Of a stretch of DNA of 19,120 nt, positions 7,297 to 15,943 are shown piece after piece. The translations under genes were made by a program, and so were the position numbers. The DNA lies in contig JASFME010000015.1 in assembly GCA_050117725.1 (NCBI GenBank), positions 1 to 19,120 of the forward strand. Reading direction: 5' to 3'. Position 1 is the stretch's first letter. Each line of letters starts with the position of its first letter. The stretch comes from JASFJH01 sp050117725. Lineage in GTDB: Bacteria > Pseudomonadota > Gammaproteobacteria > AKS1. Below the pieces are notes generated by a model. That model made no database searches, was not told the origin of the DNA, and saw only the letters and a program-made list of their open reading frames with translations.

Positions 7297-9150
7297 TTAA
7301 TCCAGGGTGAAATAAAATACTGCGCCCTTTCCTGGCTCACCATGTGCCCAGATCCTGCCGCCGTGACGACGAGTTATTCTGTTCACCGTGGCAAGACCAA
7401 TGCCCGAACCACTGAATTCATTCGACGAATGTAGGCGCTGAAACGGTTCAAACAGTTTATATGCATATTCCTGCTCGAAGCCGGCGCCATTATCCCTGAC
7501 GTAATACTGAACATGCCCGTCATCTTTCTGATTGCCAATCTCGATCCTCGGCTCACGACTATGTGACGTGAATTTCCATGCATTACCCAACAGGTTTTCC
7601 ATCATCGTCTTGAGCAGGCGTTCATCGCCCTGTACGACCATGCCCGGCTGTATCTGTATATCAATGACGCGCTCCGGACTATTGCTTTTCAACTCATCAA
7701 TAACATCACTGCTAACCCTGCTGAGATTGACATCCCGCTTTACCATGTCAGAACGGACAACCCGGGACAATTCAAGCAGGTCATCAATCAACTCGGTCAT
7801 GCGTTGACTGGATTTTCGCACCCTGGCCAGGTAGTCCATGCCCTGGCCATTCAGGACATCCGAGAAATCCTCTGCCAATGCCTGTGTAAACCCATCTATA
7901 CTTCTTAAAGGTGCACGCAAGTCATGTGACACCGAATAGCAGAATGATTCCAGTTCCTTGTTGGCCAACTGCAGTTCATTGGTACGCTCGGCAACCCTGT
8001 CTTCCAGTTGTTCCTGGTGCTCGTGCAGTTTTTGCTCCGCCTGTTTGCGTTCGCTGATATCGGTCTGGATAGCAACGTACTGGTATGATTTCCCGTGCTC
8101 GTCAACAAATGGCACAATGGTTGTGTCAACCCAGTACAAACTGCCATCCTTGCGCCGGTCAAGCAACTCACCATGCCATACCGATCCGGAACGCACGGTA
8201 TTCCATAATGACATGTAAAAACCGCTATCATGCTTGCCCGAACCGAGCAAACCGAAGGTATTCCCCAATAACTCACCCCGGCTGTACCCGGAGATTTCAC
8301 AAAATTTGTCATTGGCATAGGTAATGCGCCCTTCTTTATCTGTTATACCCACAATCGCATGGGCATCAAGGGCGAACTTTATGTCCGACAATTCCTTGCT
8401 ACTCTTGTACAGACGCGATGCTGCGTAATTCAGCGCATATTCAAGCTGTTCAACTTCATGAGTGCTGCGCTCAATGGCCATCGTTTCGCCATTTGACCGA
8501 TACAACCGGCTGGCAAACAGTGTTGCCTTTTCTATCGCCCTGATAGGTCGTCTCAACACAATCAGCAGCAGAAAGACGCTGAGCAAAAATGTTAAAAACC
8601 CGACCAGGAAACCATTTTGTATAATATGCCCGACCAGACGCTCAACCGTGGCAAGACTATAGCTGAGACGTACCCAACCTATTGAACCATGTTCTATAGG
8701 GAACCAGACGACGATATACGATTCAAAATCATCAACACGTATCTCATCTGTATCGGGCAAACTCATGGATAAAGCATCAAACTGTACTTTTACCTGTTCA
8801 CCAGTTCGCCGCACATGGCTCAGGACAACCCCCCTTTCATCTGTAACGTGTATCTCCATTACTTCACGATACGCGGCAGCCTGGACAATCAACTCCTCAA
8901 TAACACCAAGGTTTTCCGTAATAATGTAGTTGCCGACTGCGTTGCCAAGATTTCTCGTCAGGGTGGTGGACTGTGTGGTTACAGCTTCACGCGCCGTCGT
9001 TGATTGTTCATGTACCGTATAGGATGTAAACAGAAAAACCGAGATCGCTACTACAACGGCGCTGAGCAGAATCAACTGGCTATACAGACGACGATAAAAC
9101 GGGGTTTTATGCCTTTGTGATTTAACGGTGATTGCTTGTGTTGCATCCAT
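7297..9150 (-). CDS. Membrane sensor histidine kinase with PAS domain
   Basis: The 617-residue product is a hybrid-less sensor kinase. A first membrane helix lies at about 25-45, then an extracytoplasmic segment to about 175, a second helix at about 179-200 and a HAMP-like stretch after RRPIRAIEKA. A PAS domain spans about 258-345 (AIVGITDKEGRITYAND, FCEISGYSRGELLG), with a PAC tail to about 368 (YVAIQTDISERKQAE). A coiled coil follows at about 370-400. The H-box has His409 (YSVSHDLRAPLRSIDGF). The ATPase domain has Asn519/Asn523, DNGAGF at 553-558, FEPFQRL and GSGIGLA at 581-587. The start ATG directly follows the stop of the binding-protein gene (TAAATG), so the two are co-translated. No response regulator is present here. 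The signal sensed is unknown. Confidence 0.93.
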   Translation of the reverse strand: MDATQAITVKSQRHKTPFYRRLYSQLILLSAVVVAISVFLFTSYTVHEQSTTAREAVTTQSTTLTRNLGNAVGNYIITENLGVIEELIVQAAAYREVMEIHVTDERGVVLSHVRRTGEQVKVQFDALSMSLPDTDEIRVDDFESYIVVWFPIEHGSIGWVRLSYSLATVERLVGHIIQNGFLVGFLTFLLSVFLLLIVLRRPIRAIEKATLFASRLYRSNGETMAIERSTHEVEQLEYALNYAASRLYKSSKELSDIKFALDAHAIVGITDKEGRITYANDKFCEISGYSRGELLGNTFGLLGSGKHDSGFYMSLWNTVRSGSVWHGELLDRRKDGSLYWVDTTIVPFVDEHGKSYQYVAIQTDISERKQAEQKLHEHQEQLEDRVAERTNELQLANKELESFCYSVSHDLRAPLRSIDGFTQALAEDFSDVLNGQGMDYLARVRKSSQRMTELIDDLLELSRVVRSDMVKRDVNLSRVSSDVIDELKSNSPERVIDIQIQPGMVVQGDERLLKTMMENLLGNAWKFTSHSREPRIEIGNQKDDGHVQYYVRDNGAGFEQEYAYKLFEPFQRLHSSNEFSGSGIGLATVNRITRRHGGRIWAHGEPGKGAVFYFTLD

Positions 9151-10029
9151 TTACTGATCACCGCCCTCAATCTGGTATTTATCCAGGTGCAGCGATTCCA
9201 ATGGTGCGTAGTCCTTGTCGTAGTTCGCCATGACAGGCTTGCTGAACTGCACCCTGTCAAGATACTCCTGTGGCTTGCCTCTCGTCACCCATGTTGTTAT
9301 CAACTTCACAAAATTTTTTCTCACATGTTCGGGAATACGCGGGTGCACGGCAACCGGATGGGAGGCAACTGCCGGTATCCTGAACAATACCCTGAGCCGT
9401 GCCTGTAGACCCGCAGGCTGCCGGGATAACGTTGTATTCACACCGCCACCGGCTTCACTGAAGCCGGTGGCCACGTGACGATAGACATTGTCATGGTTGC
9501 CAAGATAGCGCGGGGTAAAACTGATCTTTTCATGCTCTTGCAGGTAGGCCCGCAAATACAGGGAGGCTGCAAAGGCATTTGGTGATGGAAAATCTATTTG
9601 TTTGCCGTCAAGTTCCCTGATATCCCGGTAAGGACTGTTTTTGGGTACCACCACGAGTCCCTGCAGATTTGTGCTGCTGTCACGTATCAAGGGTATATAG
9701 CCCTGGGCACGCCGCGCCAGCACAAGATGATAGGGCGCCAGATAGGCAAAATCAGGCTGTCCCTGTTTCAGGTCATTGATGAATTCATTGAAATTATCGT
9801 AAATACGCAGTTGGTAAGTGATACCTGACTGTTTCGACAGTTCATCCAGCAAGGGACGCCAGCGCCGGTGCACGGTCAAAGGGGTATATTGCGGGACAAC
9901 AGCAAACGTATAGACGGGATTTGCCGGAAACACATCACGTGCTTGTGCCACAGGAGACAGGCACAGACAGAGCACACCCAGCCACAGCCAGTGCCCTGGT
10001 AATCTCCTTCTCTTGGCATGACCAGTCAT
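9151..10029 (-). CDS. PhnD-like periplasmic substrate-binding protein, probable sensory partner of the kinase
   Basis: The 292-residue product resembles the phosphate/phosphite/phosphonate ABC-transporter binding proteins (PhnD superfamily). A basic N-terminus (KRRR) and a hydrophobic stretch end at a probable cleavage site after AQA (residue 30). Family features follow: FAVVPQYTPL (42-51), the RWRPLLDELS helix, FAYLAPYHLVLARRA (94-108) and the hinge region FPSPNAFAASLYLRAYL (147-163). No PhnC ATPase or PhnE permease gene lies nearby. The next gene starts immediately and encodes a sensor kinase, so I infer a receptor role and not transport. No strong Shine-Dalgarno precedes ATG 10029; an AAGGAG lies just inside the frame, without a usable start codon behind it. 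The ligand cannot be named from sequence. Confidence 0.85.
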   Translation of the reverse strand: MTGHAKRRRLPGHWLWLGVLCLCLSPVAQARDVFPANPVYTFAVVPQYTPLTVHRRWRPLLDELSKQSGITYQLRIYDNFNEFINDLKQGQPDFAYLAPYHLVLARRAQGYIPLIRDSSTNLQGLVVVPKNSPYRDIRELDGKQIDFPSPNAFAASLYLRAYLQEHEKISFTPRYLGNHDNVYRHVATGFSEAGGGVNTTLSRQPAGLQARLRVLFRIPAVASHPVAVHPRIPEHVRKNFVKLITTWVTRGKPQEYLDRVQFSKPVMANYDKDYAPLESLHLDKYQIEGGDQ

Positions 10030-10109
10030 GGCTATGCCGCTGATCGAGCCTGGCAGGTATACATTACTGTCACCCGGTATTTATTGTTTTTTATTAATCT
10101 GATAAAGCC

Positions 10110-10131
10110 AGCATGGAAATATCATCATGCT
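10110..10131. promoter_or_regulatory. Inverted repeat AGCATG-N10-CATGCT upstream of the binding-protein gene
   Basis: Perfect six-base arms (10110-10115 and 10126-10131) are separated by an AT-rich ten-base spacer, 81-102 bases before the start of the PhnD-like gene. Next to it on the minus strand is an AT-rich tract with a weak TTTATC, 17-base spacer, TAAATA promoter candidate. The symmetry and spacing suit a dimeric DNA-binding protein, but nothing identifies the regulator. Confidence 0.25.
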
Positions 10132-10177
10132 ATCTTGCACCACCCTACCGCAGATCAGGGGTGTATTACCATATAAC

Positions 10178-10774
10178 TTATAATATTTTTCGACGTTGCC
10201 ACCAGGCGCGGAGCAACAGGCCCGTCAACAACCAGGCAGCATAAATAAGTGGTTCACGGACATCCGCCTTGACCAGCCATATGAAGTGCATCACACCCCC
10301 CAGCCCGGCGAGATAGACCCACTGATGCAAACGCGTCCAGTTTCGACCGAGGCGACGCTGCCAGCCGCGGGTTGAAGTGACTGCCAATGGCAGCAGGATC
10401 AGCAGCGCTGCAAAACCCACCATAATGTACGGCCGCTTGCCGACATCAACGATGATTTCGTGCCACAGAAACTCCCTGTCAAGCCACAGGTAGATGAGAA
10501 AATGCAGACTGACATAGAAAAATGCGTACAGGCCAAGCATGCGCCGCAGGCGAACCCAGCCGGTCCAGCCAGTCAAACGACGCAGTGGGGTCATACTCAG
10601 GGTCAACAACAGCAAGCGCAGCGCCCAATCACCACTCCGGTGCAACAGTTCCTCAACCGGGTTGGGACCGAGTGCATCGGCATAAATCCGCCAACCAAGA
10701 AATGCAAGCGGCATCAGGCACAACAGGAAGACCGTCGGCTTGATGACGTAGCGCAGCCGTTGTTCACGAGTCAT
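10178..10774 (-). CDS. msrQ: Heme-binding membrane subunit MsrQ of the methionine sulfoxide reductase system
   Basis: MsrQ is an inner-membrane b-type heme protein that passes electrons from the respiratory quinone pool to the periplasmic MsrP. The 198-residue product has about six hydrophobic helices, for example PTVFLLCLMPLAFLGW, MLGLYAFFYVSLHFLIYLWL and FAALLILLPLAV. Histidines fall where the family binds heme: LLHRSGDW near 45, VSLHFLIY near 91, RLHQWVYLAG near 148 and VMHFIW near 160. It starts eight bases after the msrP stop, so the pair is an operon. No clear U-tract terminator follows; the next 148 bp lead to the binding-protein gene. Confidence 0.95.
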   Translation of the reverse strand: MTREQRLRYVIKPTVFLLCLMPLAFLGWRIYADALGPNPVEELLHRSGDWALRLLLLTLSMTPLRRLTGWTGWVRLRRMLGLYAFFYVSLHFLIYLWLDREFLWHEIIVDVGKRPYIMVGFAALLILLPLAVTSTRGWQRRLGRNWTRLHQWVYLAGLGGVMHFIWLVKADVREPLIYAAWLLTGLLLRAWWQRRKIL

Positions 10775-10782
10775 TATGAGAA

Positions 10783-11763
10783 TCAGAAATGCTTGCGCAA
10801 GTCCATGCCACTGTACAACGAAGCGACCTCGTCGGCATAACCATTGAACATAAGGGTGGGTTTCTTTGGTGCAAAGAAAGATTTGCCGAGCACCCGTTCC
10901 CTTGCCTGGCTCCAGCGCGGATGGTCGACGTCTGGATTGACGTTGGCATAAAAACCATATTCATTCGGTGCAGAGCGGTTCCACGTTGTGGGTGGCTGTT
11001 GCTCGGTAAGGTGGATACCGACGATCGACTTGATGCTCTTGAAACCGTATTTCCACGGTACGATCAGGCGTAACGGCGCACCATTCTGGTTTGGCAGCAC
11101 TTCACCGTACAGTCCGACCACAAGCATGGTCAGCGGGTGCATTGCCTCATCAATGCGCAGGCCTTCAACGTAGGGCCAATCGAGTACGCGGCGGCGCTGC
11201 CCCGGCATTTGTTTCGGGTCATACAGGGTTTCAAATGCGACATATTTTGCCTTCGAGGTCGGGGCATACTGCTTGAGTATGCTTGCCAGCGGGATGCCAA
11301 CCCACGGCACGACCATCGACCAGGCCTCGACACAACGGAGGCGGTAGATGCGCTCTTCGAGCTGATGCGGCCTGATGATGTCTTCGAACTGGTAAGTGCC
11401 GGGCTTTTCAACTTCACCGTCGATGCGCACTGTCCACGGTGTGGTTTTGAAATCGCGGGCGAGAATCGCCGGACTGCGCTTGTCGGTGGCGAACTCGTAG
11501 AAATTGTTGTAACTGGCAATGTCCTCGAAGCTGTTCGGCTTCAGATCGGCGCTGTGCTGGCCCGGTACAACGTTCTCGAGTTTCCTGCCATGCCTGACCT
11601 GTGCCGCAGCATCACTGCCGAAAAATGCCCGGGCAGGTGCAGCAGCAAGACTGCCTGCAGCCAGGCCGGCGGCCTGTAGTATCCGGCGCCGTTGATGATA
11701 GATCTTCTCATCCGTGATCTCGGATGAACGTATCTCTCCTGGCTTGCGTATTTTAATCAGCAT
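10783..11763 (-). CDS. msrP: Protein-methionine-sulfoxide reductase catalytic subunit MsrP
   Basis: MsrP is a periplasmic molybdopterin enzyme that reduces methionine sulfoxide in oxidised proteins. The 326-residue product has a Tat-type signal: twin arginines in HQRRRILQAAGL (about 23-34), then an alanine-rich stretch ending near ARA (46). The mature part shows the molybdenum-ligand cysteine Cys144 in YRLRCVEAWSMVVPW, and later PLRLIVPWKYGFKSIKSI, typical of the sulfite-oxidase/MsrP fold. AGGGA lies six bases before ATG 11763, a good ribosome site. msrQ follows. A GTCAC-N6-GTGAC dyad lies 28-43 bases upstream, at a position suited to control. The usual inducers in other bacteria are hypochlorous acid or related oxidants. 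Confidence 0.96.
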   Translation of the reverse strand: MLIKIRKPGEIRSSEITDEKIYHQRRRILQAAGLAAGSLAAAPARAFFGSDAAAQVRHGRKLENVVPGQHSADLKPNSFEDIASYNNFYEFATDKRSPAILARDFKTTPWTVRIDGEVEKPGTYQFEDIIRPHQLEERIYRLRCVEAWSMVVPWVGIPLASILKQYAPTSKAKYVAFETLYDPKQMPGQRRRVLDWPYVEGLRIDEAMHPLTMLVVGLYGEVLPNQNGAPLRLIVPWKYGFKSIKSIVGIHLTEQQPPTTWNRSAPNEYGFYANVNPDVDHPRWSQARERVLGKSFFAPKKPTLMFNGYADEVASLYSGMDLRKHF

Positions 11764-11790
11764 GATGCGTCCCTGGTTTGTTTTTGGGCT

Positions 11791-11806
11791 GTCACTACAT
11801 TGTGAC
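11791..11806. promoter_or_regulatory. GTCAC-N6-GTGAC dyad upstream of msrP, candidate operator
   Basis: GTCAC (11791-11795) and GTGAC (11802-11806) form a perfect five-base inverted repeat with spacer tacatt. The dyad sits 28-43 bases upstream of the msrP start codon, where a regulator would overlap or adjoin the promoter. On the minus strand a CACAAT hexamer within it could be a -10 element, but no good -35 is seen. Confidence 0.35.
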
Positions 11807-11845
11807 CACAGGCCAGGGGAAAAGTTTAGCTGATTTATCGTGGGG

Positions 11846-11901
11846 GTGAGGAGTCAGGGGTTTCCGCATCACGCCTCAAGCCTGACCCCTCACACCCCAC
11901 A
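11846..11901. repeat. Degenerate heptanucleotide repeats with a change of orientation (13-bp inverted repeat at the ends)
   Basis: On the plus strand, in 7-base phase from 11846, the units read GTGAGGA, GTCAGGG, GTTTCCG, CATCACG, CCTCAAG, CCTGACC, CCTCACA and CCCCACA. The first two are inverted copies of the later CCTCACN-type units. The outer blocks 11846-11858 and 11881-11893 are thus complementary over 13 bases with one mismatch and enclose a 22-base loop. A transcript could form a strong hairpin, but no T-tract follows on either strand. It lies between purL and msrP and could insulate the two units. Confidence 0.6.
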
Positions 11902-11912
11902 GGTATTTCTGG

Positions 11913-11940
11913 CTGCAAACTGGCGACTGACAGCTGCCAG
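11913..11940. repeat. Four tandem CTG-initial heptamers abutting the purL stop codon
   Basis: Four contiguous seven-base units on the plus strand (CTGCAAA, CTGGCGA, CTGACAG, CTGCCAG) end at 11940, the base next to the purL stop triplet at 11941-11943. Read on the minus strand, the first bases after the stop form CTGGC-N11-GCCAG followed by TTT. This is a weak terminator-like hairpin for purL. Confidence 0.5.
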
Positions 11941-14900
11941 CTAATCCACCCAGACACGGGCATTGCGGAACATCCTCAACCACGGCCCGTCCTCGCCCCA
12001 CTCCTCGGGACGCCAGGAATACTGCAGGCTGCGGAATACGCGTTCCGGATGCGGCATCATGATGGTAAAGCGACCGTCCTGCGTGGTCACACCGGTAATT
12101 CCGTCCGGTGAGCCGTTCGGGTTATACGGGTAGGCCTGCGTGACTGCGCCGTAATTATCGACATAACGCATCGCGACCAGGCCGGCCTGTTCACACTGTT
12201 CGGGCGAGACACCGCGCATGAATTCAGCACGACCTTCACCATGGGCAACCGCGATCGGCAGGCGTGAACCCTGCATACCATCAAGAAACAGCGATGGCGA
12301 AGCGGCGATTTCCACTTGCACGAGGCGCGCCTCGAACTGTTCCGACTCGTTGCCGACGAACCGCGGCCACAGTTCAGCGCCCGGGATCAGATCGTGCAGC
12401 GATGCCATCATCTGGCAGCCGTTACACACACCAAGGCCGAAGCTGTCTTCGCGCGTGAAAAAGCGTTCAAACTCGTCCCGCGCCCTGTTGTTATACAGGA
12501 TCGACCTCGCCCAGCCCTGACCGGCACCGAGCACATCGCCGTAGGAAAAACCACCACAGGCAACCAGGCCGGCAAAATCATCCAGCGAAGTATGACCGTT
12601 GATGATGTCGCTCATGTGCACATCCACGGCACTGAAACCGGCGCTATCAAAAGCGGCGGCCATCTCTATCTGGCCATTCACGCCCTGCTCGCGCAGGACT
12701 GCAACACGTGGCCGTGCGCCGCGAGTGATATACGGTGCGCAGATATCTTCCTGCGCATCGAAAGTCAGGATTGGCGACAGCCCCGGATCTTCTGTATCGA
12801 GCAGACGATCATATTCCTGCCGGGCACACGCCGGATTATCCCGCAGGCTCTGCATACACCAGGAGGTCTCCGACCAGGTCCGGTGCAGGTTGATACGCGT
12901 ATCAGCAAATACTTCGGCGTGATCATCGGTAAACACGATACGATCATCGTCACGCAACTGCCCGACCACGTGGCTGCAACGACGCAGACCATAACCGTGC
13001 AACGTATCCAGCACCATGTCAGTATCGGTGTGGCGCACCTGGATCACAGCACCTAGTTCTTCACTGAACAGCGCCGCAAGCTTGTCATCACCGAGATCAT
13101 CAAGTTGTACCGTGACGCCGGTGTGACCGGCAAAGGCCATTTCGCAGACCGTCGCCAGCAGGCCGCCGTCGGAACGATCGTGGTATGCCAGCAACATACC
13201 TTCGGTATTGAGCTGCTGTATGGCGGCAAACGCGTTCTTCAGCGTGACGGGGTCATCGACGTCCGGCGCATGATGGCCGACCTGCTTGTAAACCTGTGCC
13301 AGTGCCGAGCCGCCCAGCCGGTTATGGCCCTTGCCAAGGTCAATCAGGATCAGGTCGGTATCGCCACAATCAGTGTGCAGTTGCGGGGTCAGACTGGCCT
13401 GGCAATCAATCACCGGCGCAAATGCGGAGATGATCAGGGACAACGGTGCAGTCACACTATGGTCGATGCCACCCTCATGCCAGACCGTCTTCATCGACAT
13501 CGAGTCCTTGCCAACCGGGATACAGATCCCCAGCTGCGGGCACAGCTCCATACCGACCGCCTGCACCATGTCGTACAGGCCGGCGTCCTCGCCCGGGTGC
13601 CCGGCCGGCGCCATCCAGTTGGCCGACAGCTTGATATCGGCAATGTTATCGATACGCGCCGCGGCAATGTTCATGATCGCTTCACCGATTGCCATGCGTG
13701 CCGAGGCCGCCGGGTGCACGAGTGCGATCGGTGTGCGCTCGCCCATCGACATGGCCTCACCGCTATTACTGTCAAAACCGTTGGCGGTCACCGCGCAATC
13801 GGCCACCGGCACCTGCCACGGCCCGACCATCTGGTCACGCACGACCATACCTGTCACGGTGCGATCACCAATCGTGATGAGGAAGGTTTTGTCGGCCACC
13901 GTCGGCAGCTTCAGCACGCGCTGTACTGCATCGGCGACGTCGACCGTCTGCGGATCAAAGTCGGCCTTGTGGAACGGATGATGCGAAACATCGCGCAGCA
14001 TCTTCGGCGGCTTGCCCAGCAATACGTTCAGCGGCATATCAATCGGCGTGTTGTCAAAATAGGCATCGCCAACGATCAGGTCCTGCTCTTCTGTCACTTC
14101 ACCGATCACGGCATAGATGCAACGCTCACGTTCGCACAGTGCCTTGAACTCATCAAGGCGCTCCGGTCCGACCACGAGCACATAACGTTCCTGTGCCTCG
14201 TTGCACCAGATCTCCATCGGTGACATCCCCGGCTCATCATTCGGCACGGTACGCAACTCAAACCGTCCACCGCGTGCGCTGTCATTGATGATCTCCGGCA
14301 CGCCATTGGACAAACCACCGGCACCGATGTCATGAATGCTCAAAATCGGGTTGCTATCAGCCATCGCCGTACAGCGGTCAATCACTTCCTGGCAACGCCG
14401 CTGCATTTCCGGGTTGTGGCGTTGCACCGAGGCAAAGTCGAGGTCTTCGGCGCTTGTACCACTTGCCATCGACGAGGCAGCGCCGCCACCCAGGCCAATC
14501 AACATGGCCGGGCCACCAAGTACGATCACCTGCGAGCCAATCGGCAAATCACACTTTTCGACGTGTTCGGCCCGCATGTTGCCCAGGCCACCGGCCAGCA
14601 TGATCGGCTTGTGGTACCCGCGCACTTCGTCACCGTGCGCACCGGGCACTTTTTCCTCGAAGGTGCGGAAGTAACCGCAGATATTCGGCCGGCCGAACTC
14701 GTTATTGAAACTGGCCGCACCGATTGGCCCCTCGAGCATAATGTCGAGTGCCGAGACAATCCGCTCCGGTTTGCCATGATCGGTTTCCCACGGTTGCTCG
14801 GCGCCCGGCAGACGCAGGTTCGATACGGAAAAACCACACATGCCGGCCTTGAACCGCGAGCCGCGCCCGGTCGCGCCTTCATCGCGGATCTCACCACCGG

Positions 14901-15840
14901 AGCCGGTCGCCGCACCAGGCTCGGGCGAGATCGCGGTCGGGTGATTATGCGTCTCGACCTTCATGATGATCGGCATCTCGCCGTATTCATGAATATACTC
15001 GCCGCTTTGCGGGTCCGGATAAAAACGGCTGGCCGACGTGCCCTGCATGACCGCGGCATTATCGCGGTAGGCCGACAACACGCCCTCCGGGTGGGTCTCG
15101 TGCGTGTTGCGGATCATCTTGAACAGCGTCCTGTCCTTCTGCTTGCCATCGATGATCCAGTCGGCATTGAAGATCTTGTGCCGGCAGTGCTCGGAGTTGG
15201 CCTGCGCAAACATCATAAGTTCGATGTCGTTCGGGTTACGACCCAGCGCGGTGAAATTCTCGACCAGGTAATCGATCTCATCGCCGGACAGTGCCAGCCC
15301 GAGCTCGGTATTGGCCTGCTCGAGTGCCGTGCGCCCACCACCAAGAATGTCGACACTGCGCAGCGGTGCCGGATCGGCAATGCGGAACAACGCTTCGGCC
15401 TCGTCCATGCTGCTGAACACGACCTCGACCATGCGATCATGGATGGCGGCGATCACGCTACGGCGTTCGTCGTCATCGAGCCGGCTGCCATCGCCCTTGC
15501 TGACATAAAACGCCCGGCCGCGCTCGATGCGCTGCACGGAGACAAGACCGCAGTTATGCGCGATATCGGTGGCCTTGCTTGACCATGGCGAGATTGTCCC
15601 GGGCCGCGGCACAACAAGGAACAACTCACCGGCCGGTGGCTCAGTGTGTACATCGGCCGGGTCAACGAGCAGGCGCGACAATATGTCGTGCCAGGCCTCG
15701 TCCAGTGCCGCCTCGAGTTGTACAAAGTGCATAAACTCGGCGTCTATCGCATCGAGTTGCGGAATGACTGCCTGAAGATCGGCAAGCAGTTTGTCTCGCC
15801 TGAAGGCAGAAAGAGCGGGTGCACCGCGCAGCTGGAGCAT
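11941..15840 (-). CDS. purL: Phosphoribosylformylglycinamidine synthase (large single-chain form)
   Basis: PurL converts FGAR, glutamine and ATP to FGAM in purine synthesis. From ATG 15840 the product is 1299 residues and begins MLQLRGAPALSAFR, matching the known N-terminus; a frame extension to 15891 adds only unrelated residues. Order of parts: N-terminal PurS-like domain (about 1-150), linker, two tandem AIRS-like synthetase halves (about 220-1010; the first has NSEHCRHKIFNADW, KVETHNHPTAISP and GGEIRDEGATGRGS), and a C-terminal class I glutaminase with Cys1139 (GLGVCNGCQMM) and His1264/Glu1266 (PHPERVF). The reading frame is intact throughout. It follows a metallo-hydrolase gene by 114 bp, where a palindrome occurs. 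The ribosome site (AAGAG) is weak, and no PurR-type box was recognised. Confidence 0.98.
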   Translation of the reverse strand: MLQLRGAPALSAFRRDKLLADLQAVIPQLDAIDAEFMHFVQLEAALDEAWHDILSRLLVDPADVHTEPPAGELFLVVPRPGTISPWSSKATDIAHNCGLVSVQRIERGRAFYVSKGDGSRLDDDERRSVIAAIHDRMVEVVFSSMDEAEALFRIADPAPLRSVDILGGGRTALEQANTELGLALSGDEIDYLVENFTALGRNPNDIELMMFAQANSEHCRHKIFNADWIIDGKQKDRTLFKMIRNTHETHPEGVLSAYRDNAAVMQGTSASRFYPDPQSGEYIHEYGEMPIIMKVETHNHPTAISPEPGAATGSGGEIRDEGATGRGSRFKAGMCGFSVSNLRLPGAEQPWETDHGKPERIVSALDIMLEGPIGAASFNNEFGRPNICGYFRTFEEKVPGAHGDEVRGYHKPIMLAGGLGNMRAEHVEKCDLPIGSQVIVLGGPAMLIGLGGGAASSMASGTSAEDLDFASVQRHNPEMQRRCQEVIDRCTAMADSNPILSIHDIGAGGLSNGVPEIINDSARGGRFELRTVPNDEPGMSPMEIWCNEAQERYVLVVGPERLDEFKALCERERCIYAVIGEVTEEQDLIVGDAYFDNTPIDMPLNVLLGKPPKMLRDVSHHPFHKADFDPQTVDVADAVQRVLKLPTVADKTFLITIGDRTVTGMVVRDQMVGPWQVPVADCAVTANGFDSNSGEAMSMGERTPIALVHPAASARMAIGEAIMNIAAARIDNIADIKLSANWMAPAGHPGEDAGLYDMVQAVGMELCPQLGICIPVGKDSMSMKTVWHEGGIDHSVTAPLSLIISAFAPVIDCQASLTPQLHTDCGDTDLILIDLGKGHNRLGGSALAQVYKQVGHHAPDVDDPVTLKNAFAAIQQLNTEGMLLAYHDRSDGGLLATVCEMAFAGHTGVTVQLDDLGDDKLAALFSEELGAVIQVRHTDTDMVLDTLHGYGLRRCSHVVGQLRDDDRIVFTDDHAEVFADTRINLHRTWSETSWCMQSLRDNPACARQEYDRLLDTEDPGLSPILTFDAQEDICAPYITRGARPRVAVLREQGVNGQIEMAAAFDSAGFSAVDVHMSDIINGHTSLDDFAGLVACGGFSYGDVLGAGQGWARSILYNNRARDEFERFFTREDSFGLGVCNGCQMMASLHDLIPGAELWPRFVGNESEQFEARLVQVEIAASPSLFLDGMQGSRLPIAVAHGEGRAEFMRGVSPEQCEQAGLVAMRYVDNYGAVTQAYPYNPNGSPDGITGVTTQDGRFTIMMPHPERVFRSLQYSWRPEEWGEDGPWLRMFRNARVWVD

Positions 15841-15925
15841 GTGAAAGACTCTTGAATCTATAGTGTAACAAGGCCGGTTATGGCCTCGCATGATACTGAA
15901 TTCATGCCCTGCCCGCCAGCAAGCC

Positions 15926-15943
15926 CTGACCTGTTCAGGTCAG
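15926..15943. promoter_or_regulatory. Palindrome CTGACCTG-TT-CAGGTCAG between the MBL gene and purL
   Basis: Perfect eight-base arms flank a two-base centre. It lies 86-103 bases before the purL start and 12-29 bases after the hydrolase stop. No T-tract follows on the minus strand, so a standard terminator is unlikely. An operator for purL, or a processing hairpin, fits the position better. Confidence 0.4.

Noticed and set aside
13105..15582. Long open frames on the plus strand opposite purL (up to 416 codons)
   Set aside because: They are antisense to an intact, well-recognised gene. They have no family motifs, are rich in Arg/His as expected from complementing GC-biased codons, and lack ribosome sites.
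15841..15891. Upstream extension of purL to 15891
   Set aside because: The added 17 residues do not match the conserved PurL N-terminus, which begins at ATG 15840.
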